From JBEBVQ01 sp037190845 (GTDB lineage: Bacteria; Bacteroidota; Bacteroidia; Chitinophagales; Chitinophagaceae), in assembly GCA_037190845.1 (NCBI GenBank), contig JBBCJI010000022.1, positions 1 through 64,000 of the forward strand: a DNA stretch of 64,000 nt. The letters are read 5' to 3'. Positions 1 through 9,592 of the stretch are shown here, piece after piece. A program made the position numbers and the translations under genes. The number at the start of each line of letters is the position of its first letter. Position 1 is the first letter of the stretch. The notes beneath the pieces are model-generated. The model was given only the letters and a program-made list of their open reading frames with translations. It did no database searches and had not been told where the DNA came from.

Positions 1-2670
1 GGCGATACAGCCGTCTTCCGTACGGCCGGTAACGAAATACCGTGTGTTTACTTCCGGCTGTGCTACCGGGTTGGAGATCCGGTGATCCGACAATCCCAGC
101 GGCGGGAACCATTCAAAGTACAGACAGTTACCACCCGGATCAAGCTGGTATGATTCTCCGGGAAAGATACGCGCCGAATCGGGGACCGATACCACTGCCT
201 GCGGCAGAACACGTACATGCACGATCTGGGTATCCAGGCAATTATCTATATCACGGCCATAGACCGTATAGGTTGCCGAGGTAATGGGGTATACATACGG
301 ATCTGCGCTCAGGGTATCGCTGATATAATAGGCGGGTATCCAGATCTGCGATACCTGGCTGCCCCAGACATGAAGCTGGATGGTATCGCCGGGGCAGATG
401 AGCGTATCGTTGGAGGCTTCAATAATATCCGGGTCTACGACATTGAGCAGGATGTCGTCATTACCGGTACATCCGGCCGGAGTGGTGACCGTGAGCGTTA
501 GCGTAGTTGTCTGGTAGCCGGTAAACACCGGGTTGGGTATATTAGGGGCCGGATCAAGGGCTCCGGCAGGATCCCAGGTATAGGTATAGAAGGGATAATC
601 GGGCGGGAGGACTTCCGGGGTTAATGTCAATGTATCCCCGAAGCACAATATCTGGTCGTCTCCGGCATGTACTGTGGGTACCGGCTGTACTTCTATTCTG
701 AATGAGCGTATGCTGTCGCGGCAGCCCGGATGAGATGCGGTAACGACATAGGTACGTGTACTGTCGGGCGTGATCTGCGGTGCCATGACGCTTGTGTTCG
801 ATACTCCCTGCGACGGTGTCCAGGTGTAGGTATAACGGGTATCGCCGGTAACCTGGGTCACAACGGTATACCCGAGGCAGATCACGGTATCTGTGTTATG
901 AAGCTCAAAACCTTTTAATACGGTGACATTGATCGTATCGCGTGCATTACAATGTTCCAGTCCGTTGGGTTTTACGACAACATAATAAGTGATATCGTCA
1001 TCCGCCCTGGCTACAGGTGTCGGGCTGGCAGGATCGTCCAGGTAAGTTGCCGGTGTCCATTCAATCTGGTAATCCGTGCCAGGATCCGGCGGGAGATTAA
1101 TGTCCAGTTGAAGGTCATTATTGACACAGGTGGTTGCATCGGGCCCGACATCAATAACAGGCGGAGTTACGACGGTGATCGTTACTGTATCTCTGTTTTT
1201 ATTACAAACTGAACTATTATCTGCGACAACGGTATATCGTGTGGTCAAATTAGGACTTGCGACCGGATTGTTACAATTTGTACAACTAAGAGAACTTAAC
1301 GGCGAACCTCCCGGCAGCACTCCCCATTGGAAATTTGACCCACCTACAGCCAGCAACTGAACGATATCACCCGGGCATAAGGCCGTATCCCGGAGAATGC
1401 CTGTGGCCGGCCAGATATAGACCGGTATCACAAAAGTCTGCATGATGGGTATACCGGGGGGGCGACATGTAGAATCCTTAACGGTGAATGTGAGTATTTT
1501 GAGTCCTGTATCCAGGAATCCGGGTGTCCAGACGATACAGGCCTTCATGGAATCGGTACCCTGACCTGTATAGGTAAGCGAAGCGCCGGGAATGGCAGAA
1601 GCGCTGTTATCCGTTGTGACGAGTATGGCGCTGGTATCCGGGGATTTCAGATCAATACAGAAACGGAGCTCTGTACCGGAACATCCTTCTATCCGGTCTC
1701 CCACCAAAACAGCATTATCCAGAGACGGGGTGTCAATTTCAACGATCGGCTGCGGGATGTTACAGGCTACGACCACTACCTGTATATCGCGCATTACAGA
1801 GCCTACCTTTACTCCGTTACGGTATTCTGTCACCTTTGTTGTAATTGCAGCCATTTGCTGCAATGTCGGTGTAAAGGATATCTGACCGGTGGTCGTATTG
1901 ATAGAATAAGTGCCGGCTGTAGAAAAGGGTTCTGCTAACGAGTAACCACTTGCATAATCTATGGGAGTGCCGGCAGGAGTCCCGGAGCAGGCAGTTGATC
2001 CGGTTAACGGTTGTATGTTTTCAAAATAAAGTGAATCGGTGTTGATGTCAACAGCCCCGTTATTGTATGTATAGTTCATGCCGAGACAAACATAGGGAAC
2101 GGGCTTTACTGAGAAGTAAGGAGACGAATTGGTTTGTGTCAACTCGTTATTTAATGTGGCTTCAAGCCATAATACCCTGGTTCCCGGGCTGACCAGATTG
2201 CCAATATTATTATTCCGTGCGTTGATGCCCGTGTAAAAATGCCAGGTATGGCAACGGGAAGGCAGAGTGACTTCTGCGGCATAAATCCATTCCTGATAGC
2301 CCGGAAGATTACCGAATGCACAGGCTGTAGGATAACCTGGACAACCGGGACTTACTTCGGAACCATTTGTAGGGTCCGGAATCCTCTGTAATACTACAGA
2401 TGCAGTGCTTCCCCCACAGTCACTATAATAGCAAACCGTGACGGATGCAGGCGCTCCTGCTGTGCTGCCACCACTGCCGGGAACGCCGGGGATGGCGTAA
2501 CCACCGCAGTCCCGGTAAAACTTGAATATAATCCGGTATGTAGAATCCCGTTTCCATTCGTATAATAATTCGCCTCCGGCAGCATGGGTTGCATATGCTT
2601 TTTGCATATCGGATATGCCACAAAAACTGATAATCAGTAATACAAGGAATAAGAGTGACTGTTTTCTCAT
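1..2670 (-). CDS. Large secreted multi-domain protein, probable type IX secretion substrate (partial, C-terminus outside window)
   Basis: The minus-strand frame from the ATG at 2670 stays open for all 890 codons to the window edge, so the C-terminus is missing. It starts with a signal peptide (MRKQSLLFLVLLIISFCGIS) followed by a THAAGGEL motif at residues 28-35, which is typical of long Bacteroidota surface proteins that end in a gliding-motility type C-terminal domain. After roughly residue 350 the chain becomes a series of Ig/PKD-like modules of about 80-100 residues, each with Cys pairs and a final strand of the type DTVTVTV. The likely role is an adhesin or cell-surface filament exported by Sec and then the type IX system. 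The sorting domain itself is not visible, so type IX export is inferred from the family and from the neighbours, three of which carry it. Gliding or attachment is a guess. Confidence 0.85.
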   Translation of the reverse strand, partial: MRKQSLLFLVLLIISFCGISDMQKAYATHAAGGELLYEWKRDSTYRIIFKFYRDCGGYAIPGVPGSGGSTAGAPASVTVCYYSDCGGSTASVVLQRIPDPTNGSEVSPGCPGYPTACAFGNLPGYQEWIYAAEVTLPSRCHTWHFYTGINARNNNIGNLVSPGTRVLWLEATLNNELTQTNSSPYFSVKPVPYVCLGMNYTYNNGAVDINTDSLYFENIQPLTGSTACSGTPAGTPIDYASGYSLAEPFSTAGTYSINTTTGQISFTPTLQQMAAITTKVTEYRNGVKVGSVMRDIQVVVVACNIPQPIVEIDTPSLDNAVLVGDRIEGCSGTELRFCIDLKSPDTSAILVTTDNSASAIPGASLTYTGQGTDSMKACIVWTPGFLDTGLKILTFTVKDSTCRPPGIPIMQTFVIPVYIWPATGILRDTALCPGDIVQLLAVGGSNFQWGVLPGGSPLSSLSCTNCNNPVASPNLTTRYTVVADNSSVCNKNRDTVTITVVTPPVIDVGPDATTCVNNDLQLDINLPPDPGTDYQIEWTPATYLDDPASPTPVARADDDITYYVVVKPNGLEHCNARDTINVTVLKGFELHNTDTVICLGYTVVTQVTGDTRYTYTWTPSQGVSNTSVMAPQITPDSTRTYVVTASHPGCRDSIRSFRIEVQPVPTVHAGDDQILCFGDTLTLTPEVLPPDYPFYTYTWDPAGALDPAPNIPNPVFTGYQTTTLTLTVTTPAGCTGNDDILLNVVDPDIIEASNDTLICPGDTIQLHVWGSQVSQIWIPAYYISDTLSADPYVYPITSATYTVYGRDIDNCLDTQIVHVRVLPQAVVSVPDSARIFPGESYQLDPGGNCLYFEWFPPLGLSDHRISNPVAQPEVNTRYFVTGRTEDGCIA

Positions 2671-2851
2671 ATATCTGTTTTGGACGTTGCGGACTTATAT
2701 TTCTGTTCTATCCACAAAGTTTTTATATGGCCAAAATAATGCCCATGCGCAAGATACATAAAAATAACCTGAAATCCAATAGCACGGCGGGGTGTTTGTA
2801 GCTGTTACAGCACAATTTTTTAATGTAATTTATTTATAATTTCAGGTTGGC

Positions 2852-5326
2852 CTATGGCTTGTTGAGCAGCGAATCGGTAGCGGCCATTCCTTTTTTCTGT
2901 GGATCCCAACTGAGTTTTACATTCCCGTCGCCATCATCACGGGCTCGCAGGTAAAGTGTGAGACCTTTCTTTTTACGTTCGGATTTCGGAATGACATCCT
3001 CATTGACATCAAATCCGTCTTTGGCGGGATTGCGCAGGGGAATCACCATCGCAATGTCAGTGCCTCTGGTTATGGCATAGACACCCTGGATGTCTATGTA
3101 TAAGGCGCTGGAGGAAATAGTCATCGGATGTATGATGATCTTGTCGCCGTTAATATCCAGCCGGTTATTGATGTCTTTGAATACGACATGCGATAGATTA
3201 CGCTTCCTGAAGGCAAATTTTGACACTTTCAGTAATGGGTCAAAATTGATCAACTCGCCATTACGCAATGAAAAATCAACAAATCCTTTCGTTGATCGCT
3301 GCATCAGCTTACCATTATCTGTGATGTTGCCGCTAAGCCTGGCTTTTGCACTGAATCGGCCTTTCAGGTTTTTATCATGTACGGTTTGCTGGCCGAAATT
3401 GTCAAATGCATAAAACAGTTTGTTTACTGCTACATCCTGTATCTCTGCCGTTATGTCGAACGGGTTATTGACCGCTTCCTGATTGATACGACCAGCCAGA
3501 GATATGGTTCCGCCGGCATGTTGCAGCCGCACCCCGGAGAGCATTATCTCCGACTGCGACAATGATGTATGCGCCCGTATATTTGTTGCGAGAAAATTGT
3601 GATACCGTACTTTATTGAGCTTTATATTCAGTACGATATTGCTTGCATCGAGCACTTTGTCGAGCTGATTGACGATTCTGGCAGCCCCTTTATTTCTCTG
3701 GACAGTCTTGGCCGCAGGCCGTACATTTTGTTGTCTTTTGGTGATGAGGGTTACAAAATCGCCGAGGTCAATGGCGTCGCTGGTTGCCTGCCAGTTGATT
3801 GTTACTTTGCCGGGGTCTGCAAAATAGAACCGGAAAAAATCCTGTGCGCCGCCATTCATCTGCACGCTGCTGTTGCGGGTTCGGAAGGATATGTTTTCAA
3901 ACATCAGGTTGTCTTCTTCCATAAGAAGGGTAGCATTAGTCCCTGAGACGGACAGTTGTCTCGGAAGATATGTAAATCCGGCATCTCTGATTTTTATATG
4001 TCCTTTGAGCCTGGGATGCAATGTGTCATCTGTGCGTACGCCTCCGCGATAGTATATCTGTACGTCTGCGTCTCCGTTTGCAAAATGAAAGGGTAGTGTT
4101 ACAGGCGTTTCATTCATTTGCTTCAGCGGGAATGCAGTAGCAAAGCTGAATTCAAGCAGCGGATAAGAAAGGTTGTGCAATCTGACGGAGTCTGTCATAA
4201 AGGGTATTCCTCCCCAGTGAGCGGTTGCTTTGTGCAATACGATCACCGTGTTGGCATCGTTATGTCCCTTGCCGGGTTCTGCTTCATTCAGGAAATACCC
4301 CCTGAAGGAAGAGTTGGTGAAATCGGCAAACGGGGTTTCGAGATCATTATTTTCGGTAGCCCAATGCACCAGTACTGTGGGCGTATCCCGGAATTTCATA
4401 TAGCCCCGGATGTCTGCACTGAGATCCATAGGATTTTTAAAGAAAATACTGTCAAGCTTGCTGTAAATACTGGGTGAGAGCCAGGTCGCAGCCGTCTGGA
4501 AGTGTGTTTTATCTGAATGGATCTTTATTATGAATGCTGCGGGCGTTTGCGCAAAAGAAAAACTGGCAGAAATACCTATCCGGGAATCATCAATCCGGAT
4601 CTGCTGATTTTCGATGATCAGCGATTTTCTATCAGGATCGAACCGGACATCGAGGTTCGATTTTAATGTGGTGCCTTTAAGGAAGCTCCCTTTGTCTGTG
4701 TTGAAAGTAAAACTTTGTACATCCGCGGATAGTTTTAATGCGGCCTCCCAGATATTGTTTTTTTGCTCTGCCGTGCCTTCCAGATCTTTAAAATGAATGC
4801 GAAAATCTTTGTTCTTTATATAATCACGCATGATCAGGGTGACATTGTCAAGACTGAATTTTCGGAAGGACAGATCCGGCCCTTTTTTCTTTTTCTTTTC
4901 TTTCTTTTGTCCGAACAGGTACTTATTGGAATATCCGCTGCTGTCTGTGAACATACAAAAATAACCGTCCGCAGCAGTGATCTTCCGGATGTCTATTTTT
5001 TTCCGGATCAGGTTAAACGGATTCAGGCGAACGTAAAGGGCATTCAGCTCTACCATACTGCGGCCATGATCATCCCAGAGGCTGTCGCGGAGGGCCACTT
5101 CCGAAAGGGCGACGGATATATTGGGGAAGCTTTTCCATAATACCGGCTTTATATCCCGGATGATCACCGTGCCGTTTACTTCTTCGCTGATCGTTTCGGT
5201 GATTTGTGCCAGCAACTGCTTTTTATGGCTGTGTATGTACCAGGCAACGGCAACCCAGAGCAACAGTAGGAAAGCAAGTACAATGATAAGTATGCGAAAA
5301 AGGATGCGTAACCAACGGGGAAACAT
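2852..5326 (-). CDS. AsmA-family protein
   Basis: An 824-residue protein with one N-terminal membrane helix (about residues 7-29, FRILIIVLAFLLLLWVAVAW), then a long periplasmic region of beta-rich repeats. The opening pattern (helix, a short basic stretch, then a segment like VNGTVIIRDIKPVLWKSFPN) and the C-terminal part with a conserved LxNGxLINFDPLLKVSKF motif match the AsmA/AsmA_2 family. Those proteins belong to the VPS13-like bridge proteins thought to move or regulate phospholipids between inner and outer membranes. It lies between two large secreted proteins on the same strand, with gaps of 181 and 132 bp, so co-transcription is uncertain. The assignment to the family is good; the substrate is unknown. 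Confidence 0.8.
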   Translation of the reverse strand: MFPRWLRILFRILIIVLAFLLLLWVAVAWYIHSHKKQLLAQITETISEEVNGTVIIRDIKPVLWKSFPNISVALSEVALRDSLWDDHGRSMVELNALYVRLNPFNLIRKKIDIRKITAADGYFCMFTDSSGYSNKYLFGQKKEKKKKKGPDLSFRKFSLDNVTLIMRDYIKNKDFRIHFKDLEGTAEQKNNIWEAALKLSADVQSFTFNTDKGSFLKGTTLKSNLDVRFDPDRKSLIIENQQIRIDDSRIGISASFSFAQTPAAFIIKIHSDKTHFQTAATWLSPSIYSKLDSIFFKNPMDLSADIRGYMKFRDTPTVLVHWATENNDLETPFADFTNSSFRGYFLNEAEPGKGHNDANTVIVLHKATAHWGGIPFMTDSVRLHNLSYPLLEFSFATAFPLKQMNETPVTLPFHFANGDADVQIYYRGGVRTDDTLHPRLKGHIKIRDAGFTYLPRQLSVSGTNATLLMEEDNLMFENISFRTRNSSVQMNGGAQDFFRFYFADPGKVTINWQATSDAIDLGDFVTLITKRQQNVRPAAKTVQRNKGAARIVNQLDKVLDASNIVLNIKLNKVRYHNFLATNIRAHTSLSQSEIMLSGVRLQHAGGTISLAGRINQEAVNNPFDITAEIQDVAVNKLFYAFDNFGQQTVHDKNLKGRFSAKARLSGNITDNGKLMQRSTKGFVDFSLRNGELINFDPLLKVSKFAFRKRNLSHVVFKDINNRLDINGDKIIIHPMTISSSALYIDIQGVYAITRGTDIAMVIPLRNPAKDGFDVNEDVIPKSERKKKGLTLYLRARDDGDGNVKLSWDPQKKGMAATDSLLNKP

Positions 5327-5369
5327 AGGCTGATTATTGTAACACTAATATACAGAATAAATCATGCCA

Positions 5370-5390
5370 GGGGAATTTTTACCATTCCCC
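5370..5390 (-). terminator. Weak hairpin after the PKD protein gene
   Basis: A 6-bp stem GGGGAA/TTCCCC with a 9-nt loop lies about 70 nt past the stop of the upstream minus-strand gene. There is no clear T run, so termination is only a possibility. Confidence 0.25.
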
Positions 5391-5458
5391 ATTATATATA
5401 AGGTAACTGACTTTTTAAAGGGCGACTTAATAAAATGAAAATCTGGCAGTAACAATGC

Positions 5459-7969
5459 TTATCTTAATAAGGTTACATTTCCCTGATAGCGCTCCTGCCA
5501 GCCATTGGTGAACGTAACCTCTATCTGGTAGACATAAACACCGTCCGGCTGCTCCCTGCCATTTAAGCGTCCGTCCCATCCCCGGCCCCCTGTCTCATTC
5601 GAGGCAAAAACCTTTTGGCCCCAACGATTGAATACCAGCATACGGAATGTCTTTAACGATCCGGACAATGATCCTCTCGGAAAAAAATAGTCATTTATAC
5701 CATCACCATTAGGAGAAAAAACATTTGGTACATCCATGTAGCACCCACGTACCAGCTCTATACTATCCGTATTGCTGCATATCCCTATATACACAGTTGC
5801 CCAGTAAACGCCGGGTTCGGATACTGTGATCCCTGGCCCCGTATCTTCCGTGCTCCACATCCACCGGGCTTCAGTATGTTCCCCGTTGACGAGATCGGAG
5901 ATCACAACCGGGCTGCCTCCCGGGCATACGGAAGTATCTTTTCCAATATTGATAACAGGTACAGGGTCAACCCGGATGACGGCATCGGCATCCTCATCAG
6001 GACAAGCAGGATACCTGGCGGTGAAGTGTATCGTATAGAGTCCCGGCGTTTCAAAATGTACAAGGACGGGATTCCTGTCTCTGAGCGTATCCGCTCCCGG
6101 CAGAACCCACTCCGTTTTGGCAGTGCTTGCACCATCGGCGTCTGTATAAAACAGGACACTTGATCCGGCACAAACAGCCGTATCAGCAGGCGTTAATATC
6201 ACAGGCCGGGAGTCGCCTGCATAGATATATCTGTATACGGTATCGCGACAGGGAATGGAATTCTCTGCAATAAGCATTACACGGTATATCCCCGGAGTGG
6301 TGTAAGTATAGTCCGGATCCCGCAGCGAAGAAGTATCCCCGTTCCCAAAATCCCAGTAGTAACGCGGCTCCGTACCGGGTAGCCCGGCGGCTACAGAGGT
6401 GTTTGTAAATGTAATAGTAGTATTAATGCATACGGAGTCTGCGGGTACTGTAAACAATGCTGAAAGGGGATGTTGCAGACTTACCTGTTCCATGGCTGTA
6501 TCTGCACAGAAATCATTCCGTGCTATGAGGGTTACAGAATAGCTCCCCTGGCTTGTATAAATATGATCGGGGTTTGCCAGGCTGCTGGCAGTCCCGTCAT
6601 CAAAATCCCAGGAATAGCTTGTGGCGCCTTGTGAATGATTGGAGAAGTAAACAGTGTCTTCTTCGCAGCCGTAAACGGGCGTTGCCGTAAAAGCAGCCGA
6701 TACCGATTCATCAGCGATATGTACGGTTACCGTATCCTGCCAGGTACACCCGCCTGATCCGGGACCGGTAGTTACGGTAAGCACATAAGAAATATCTGCT
6801 GTCGGGGCGACAACCGGGTGGAGCGTATTGCCCCCTGATATAATATCGCCCATCGGCGCCCAGCTCATATCATAAATTATCCACGAGGCGGCATTGCTTA
6901 TCCGGGCATCAAGTGTATCTGTATAATGTCCGCATCCGTGTATGGATACATCCGGGCCTGCATATAATGCGGGAGCAGGAACAATGAGAAATGTATCGGC
7001 CAAGGGATCCGAATAACAGGGATTGGAACTCGCGGAATAAATAACCATGTGTGTTTGCGTAATGGGTTTTATATGAAAATCCGCGCCTGTACCGGTAACC
7101 TGCGCATTTCCGCTCAGGATAGAGAAAGAATAGGGTGCGCTGCCTCTTGCCGTAATCGTAATACCGGTATCATTGTCACACAAATAGGCCGTATCGGCTG
7201 TGGAAACAGGTGATAATCCACCGATCGGGCAGGAAGCAAAATCATCGGTGCCGGCAGGGAAAAACGAGGCAGCACCAGGAACAATGGAAAATGTAACGGA
7301 TGTTGCCCCTATAACGCCGTACTGCAGAGATGAGCTGTTATAGTAATAGACGACATTATCAACAATAGCCAATCCCGCACCCGTATTGCCGGTAACAGCT
7401 CCGAACACATCCCACTGCCGGAGTAATACCCCGTCGGGACTGTATTTCCTCAGCCAGGCCGGGGAATGCTCTCTGAGCACATAAAAATTTCCGGCGCAGT
7501 CCACTGCAAGATCATAAGGCCCCCCGCGATTGAAGCCGGCGGCCGTGGCGACCAGCCTGTCGCGGGCAGTACCGTCGTACCGGTACACCTGTCCGTCTGC
7601 TGTCAGGTTGAAAATATATCCTCCTCCTGCTCCTATATTTACAGAGCTTGCGGCGTGCCCGGTATTGATCCACCCGGAGCCGTTGTAGTACACATATTCC
7701 CCGCCTGAAACCGAATAAAAAGTTATGGGCGGATTGGCTTCATTCAGGTTTTCCGATACGGCCAGGCCAACGCCCGGCACGTTACTGATCGTGTTAAGCA
7801 CAGGATTGGCAGCAGACATCGGCGTCGCAGGGTCCCAGTTCCAGATTGAAGATCTGTCTTTCAGGTAGATATATCCGCCGGCTCCGGTACAGGCAGGTAA
7901 CTGTGCGTAAGGTAAGCCCGGGAGTAAAACGATCAGTAAGCATATTGTCAGACAGACGCCTTTATTCAT
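5459..7969 (-). CDS. PKD-domain protein with type B T9SS C-terminal sorting domain
   Basis: An 836-residue secreted protein. A signal peptide ends near PYAQ (residues 1-22). Residues 25-250 read like a beta-propeller, with repeated phrases such as YIYLKDRSSIWNWD, QVYRYDGTARDRLV and NFYVLREHSPAWLRKYSPDG. Two PKD domains follow at about 426-497 (SYSWDFDDGTAS) and 506-590 (YYWDFGNGDTSS), then Ig-like modules. The last ~92 residues (VPNVFSPNGDGINDYF ... YQIEVTFTNGWQERYQGNVTLLR) are the gliding-motility-associated C-terminal domain, the type B signal of the type IX secretion system. It should be exported through Sec and then T9SS and stay cell-associated or be released. It lies 46 bp from the next T9SS protein gene on the same strand, so the two may be co-expressed. 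The ligand is unknown. Confidence 0.88.
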   Translation of the reverse strand: MNKGVCLTICLLIVLLPGLPYAQLPACTGAGGYIYLKDRSSIWNWDPATPMSAANPVLNTISNVPGVGLAVSENLNEANPPITFYSVSGGEYVYYNGSGWINTGHAASSVNIGAGGGYIFNLTADGQVYRYDGTARDRLVATAAGFNRGGPYDLAVDCAGNFYVLREHSPAWLRKYSPDGVLLRQWDVFGAVTGNTGAGLAIVDNVVYYYNSSSLQYGVIGATSVTFSIVPGAASFFPAGTDDFASCPIGGLSPVSTADTAYLCDNDTGITITARGSAPYSFSILSGNAQVTGTGADFHIKPITQTHMVIYSASSNPCYSDPLADTFLIVPAPALYAGPDVSIHGCGHYTDTLDARISNAASWIIYDMSWAPMGDIISGGNTLHPVVAPTADISYVLTVTTGPGSGGCTWQDTVTVHIADESVSAAFTATPVYGCEEDTVYFSNHSQGATSYSWDFDDGTASSLANPDHIYTSQGSYSVTLIARNDFCADTAMEQVSLQHPLSALFTVPADSVCINTTITFTNTSVAAGLPGTEPRYYWDFGNGDTSSLRDPDYTYTTPGIYRVMLIAENSIPCRDTVYRYIYAGDSRPVILTPADTAVCAGSSVLFYTDADGASTAKTEWVLPGADTLRDRNPVLVHFETPGLYTIHFTARYPACPDEDADAVIRVDPVPVINIGKDTSVCPGGSPVVISDLVNGEHTEARWMWSTEDTGPGITVSEPGVYWATVYIGICSNTDSIELVRGCYMDVPNVFSPNGDGINDYFFPRGSLSGSLKTFRMLVFNRWGQKVFASNETGGRGWDGRLNGREQPDGVYVYQIEVTFTNGWQERYQGNVTLLR

Positions 7970-8015
7970 AACGTGGAACAGGGATCAGATAAATTTCAAA
8001 ACTAAGGTCCTGATG

Positions 8016-9569
8016 CTACCGTACCAGGAGTACTGCACCTTTAAATACTTTTCTTACACCATTTGCAAATTCAATTTCAAAATGATAATGATAAGTGCCT
8101 ATATCCGCGCGCCCGTTGCCGGAATTATAATAACCGTCCCAAGCGGGGTTTGCCGCATTGCCATTGAATACGCAACGCCCCCACCGGTCAAAGATCCTGA
8201 AGTAAGTATAGCGATATACGCCCGCCTTTCTGACAACCGGTGCAAATACATCGTTCAGCCCGTCGCCATTTGGCGAAAAAGCATCCGGTACTAATACCTG
8301 GTACTGCAAAGGCTCAACGTCAACAAACACGGAGGCCGAATCAATACAACCGTTAGCTGTGGCCGCCCATACGGTAATAAGTCCGCTTTCTGTTAAAGAG
8401 ACACGTTGTTGCGGCACATCCTGTATTTTAAACCAGGATGCAGGCTCCCAGGCATATACACGGTAAGAAGGAATATTGCTCCCCGTAGTGAAATGAACTT
8501 CATCACCGCTTAATATCTCAGGCGGATCATAACGGACATCAAGCCTGAAGCGTTCTATCCGGATGTGTGCTGTCTTTACAATGCTGTCGCAGCCGTTGGC
8601 GTAATGAAGGGTATCCGTCACGCTGGTGTCTGCATAAAAAACATTGCTATTATAGAGGGCGCTGTCACAGGCGGACATATGCAGCGTATCATATACCGGA
8701 GCGCCGGTAACTTCCAGATACAGCCGCACAAGCGTGTCACAGTCCGTACTGCCGTTACCCCGCACAAGCGTATCGTATCTTCCGGTTTCCTTTACGTCCG
8801 CTCCGTAGAAATGATACGATTCGCCATAACAGATGGTTTCGGATATCTCCCGTTCCTGCAGCTTAACATCTAAATTGAGGATCGCAACACTATCGCATCC
8901 TGCTGCATTCTGAAAAACACGCAGCAGGTTTGATTGAGGTGTTGTGTATTGACTATCTCCGAACGTATAGCTTTGGCCGCTGCATATGGTTTGGGACACG
9001 ACAGTGGTATCCGGCACACAGCCTCCGAAGCAGTCCAGCAAAGCAATGCCGCAGCCGGCCATAAGCGCGTTATGGGTTATTTCGTAACGTGCCGCGCCGG
9101 CGGGGTTATTGACTGTTATTAACGTGCCTGCAAGCCTGGTGGTGCATGTCAACTGATTGCCTGCGGCGGTGAAACCCGCAGGACAGAAATTGGATAAGGT
9201 TACGGCGCCTGTCGATGGTGTGAAAGTAAGCACCTCGCTATTCTCAACACCCACTACTATTACTGAAAAGCTGGAGACAGGTCGGGAAAATTCAAACACC
9301 ATCGTGTTATGATTGGTATTGTTCCCCAAATAGAACACCGGTGCACGCTGGCTGTAAGTCACTCCGCCGCAGGTATCAGGATGGTTGTTAAGCCGGTATA
9401 AATTTTCAATGACACTGACGGTAATCCCGGAGCCGGGACTGGTATAAGGGAAATCGTCGGCGCTGAGGCAATAAACCGTAGAGAAATTGCTCATGTCGCA
9501 TAAGATCTGTGCGCGCGTGCAATGTATTACAGTCAATAAACCCGCTAATATGTACAGGATTCGTTTCAT
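8016..9569 (-). CDS. Secreted protein with type B T9SS C-terminal sorting domain
   Basis: A 517-residue protein with a signal peptide (MKRILYILAGLLTVIHCTRAQ). The middle (about 195-330) holds Cys-containing repeats of the form C..SYTFGDSQYT....N.AGCDSVAILNLDV, a module that also occurs in the two SBBP proteins at 42021-46312. The C-terminus (about 421-517, VPDAFSPNGDGLNDVFAP ... FANGVRKVFKGAVLLVR) is a type B T9SS sorting domain. The N-terminal third has no recognisable domain. It lies 23 bp downstream of the 1146-residue T9SS protein gene on the same strand, so they probably share a transcript. Confidence 0.87.
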   Translation of the reverse strand: MKRILYILAGLLTVIHCTRAQILCDMSNFSTVYCLSADDFPYTSPGSGITVSVIENLYRLNNHPDTCGGVTYSQRAPVFYLGNNTNHNTMVFEFSRPVSSFSVIVVGVENSEVLTFTPSTGAVTLSNFCPAGFTAAGNQLTCTTRLAGTLITVNNPAGAARYEITHNALMAGCGIALLDCFGGCVPDTTVVSQTICSGQSYTFGDSQYTTPQSNLLRVFQNAAGCDSVAILNLDVKLQEREISETICYGESYHFYGADVKETGRYDTLVRGNGSTDCDTLVRLYLEVTGAPVYDTLHMSACDSALYNSNVFYADTSVTDTLHYANGCDSIVKTAHIRIERFRLDVRYDPPEILSGDEVHFTTGSNIPSYRVYAWEPASWFKIQDVPQQRVSLTESGLITVWAATANGCIDSASVFVDVEPLQYQVLVPDAFSPNGDGLNDVFAPVVRKAGVYRYTYFRIFDRWGRCVFNGNAANPAWDGYYNSGNGRADIGTYHYHFEIEFANGVRKVFKGAVLLVR

Positions 9570-9592
9570 AGGTTTTGTTTTGACTGCCGGAA

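Noticed and set aside
3090..5333. Several plus-strand frames of 60-125 codons opposite the AsmA gene
   Set aside because: They are antisense shadows of a long, well-formed minus-strand gene and show no signal peptide, domain or start context.
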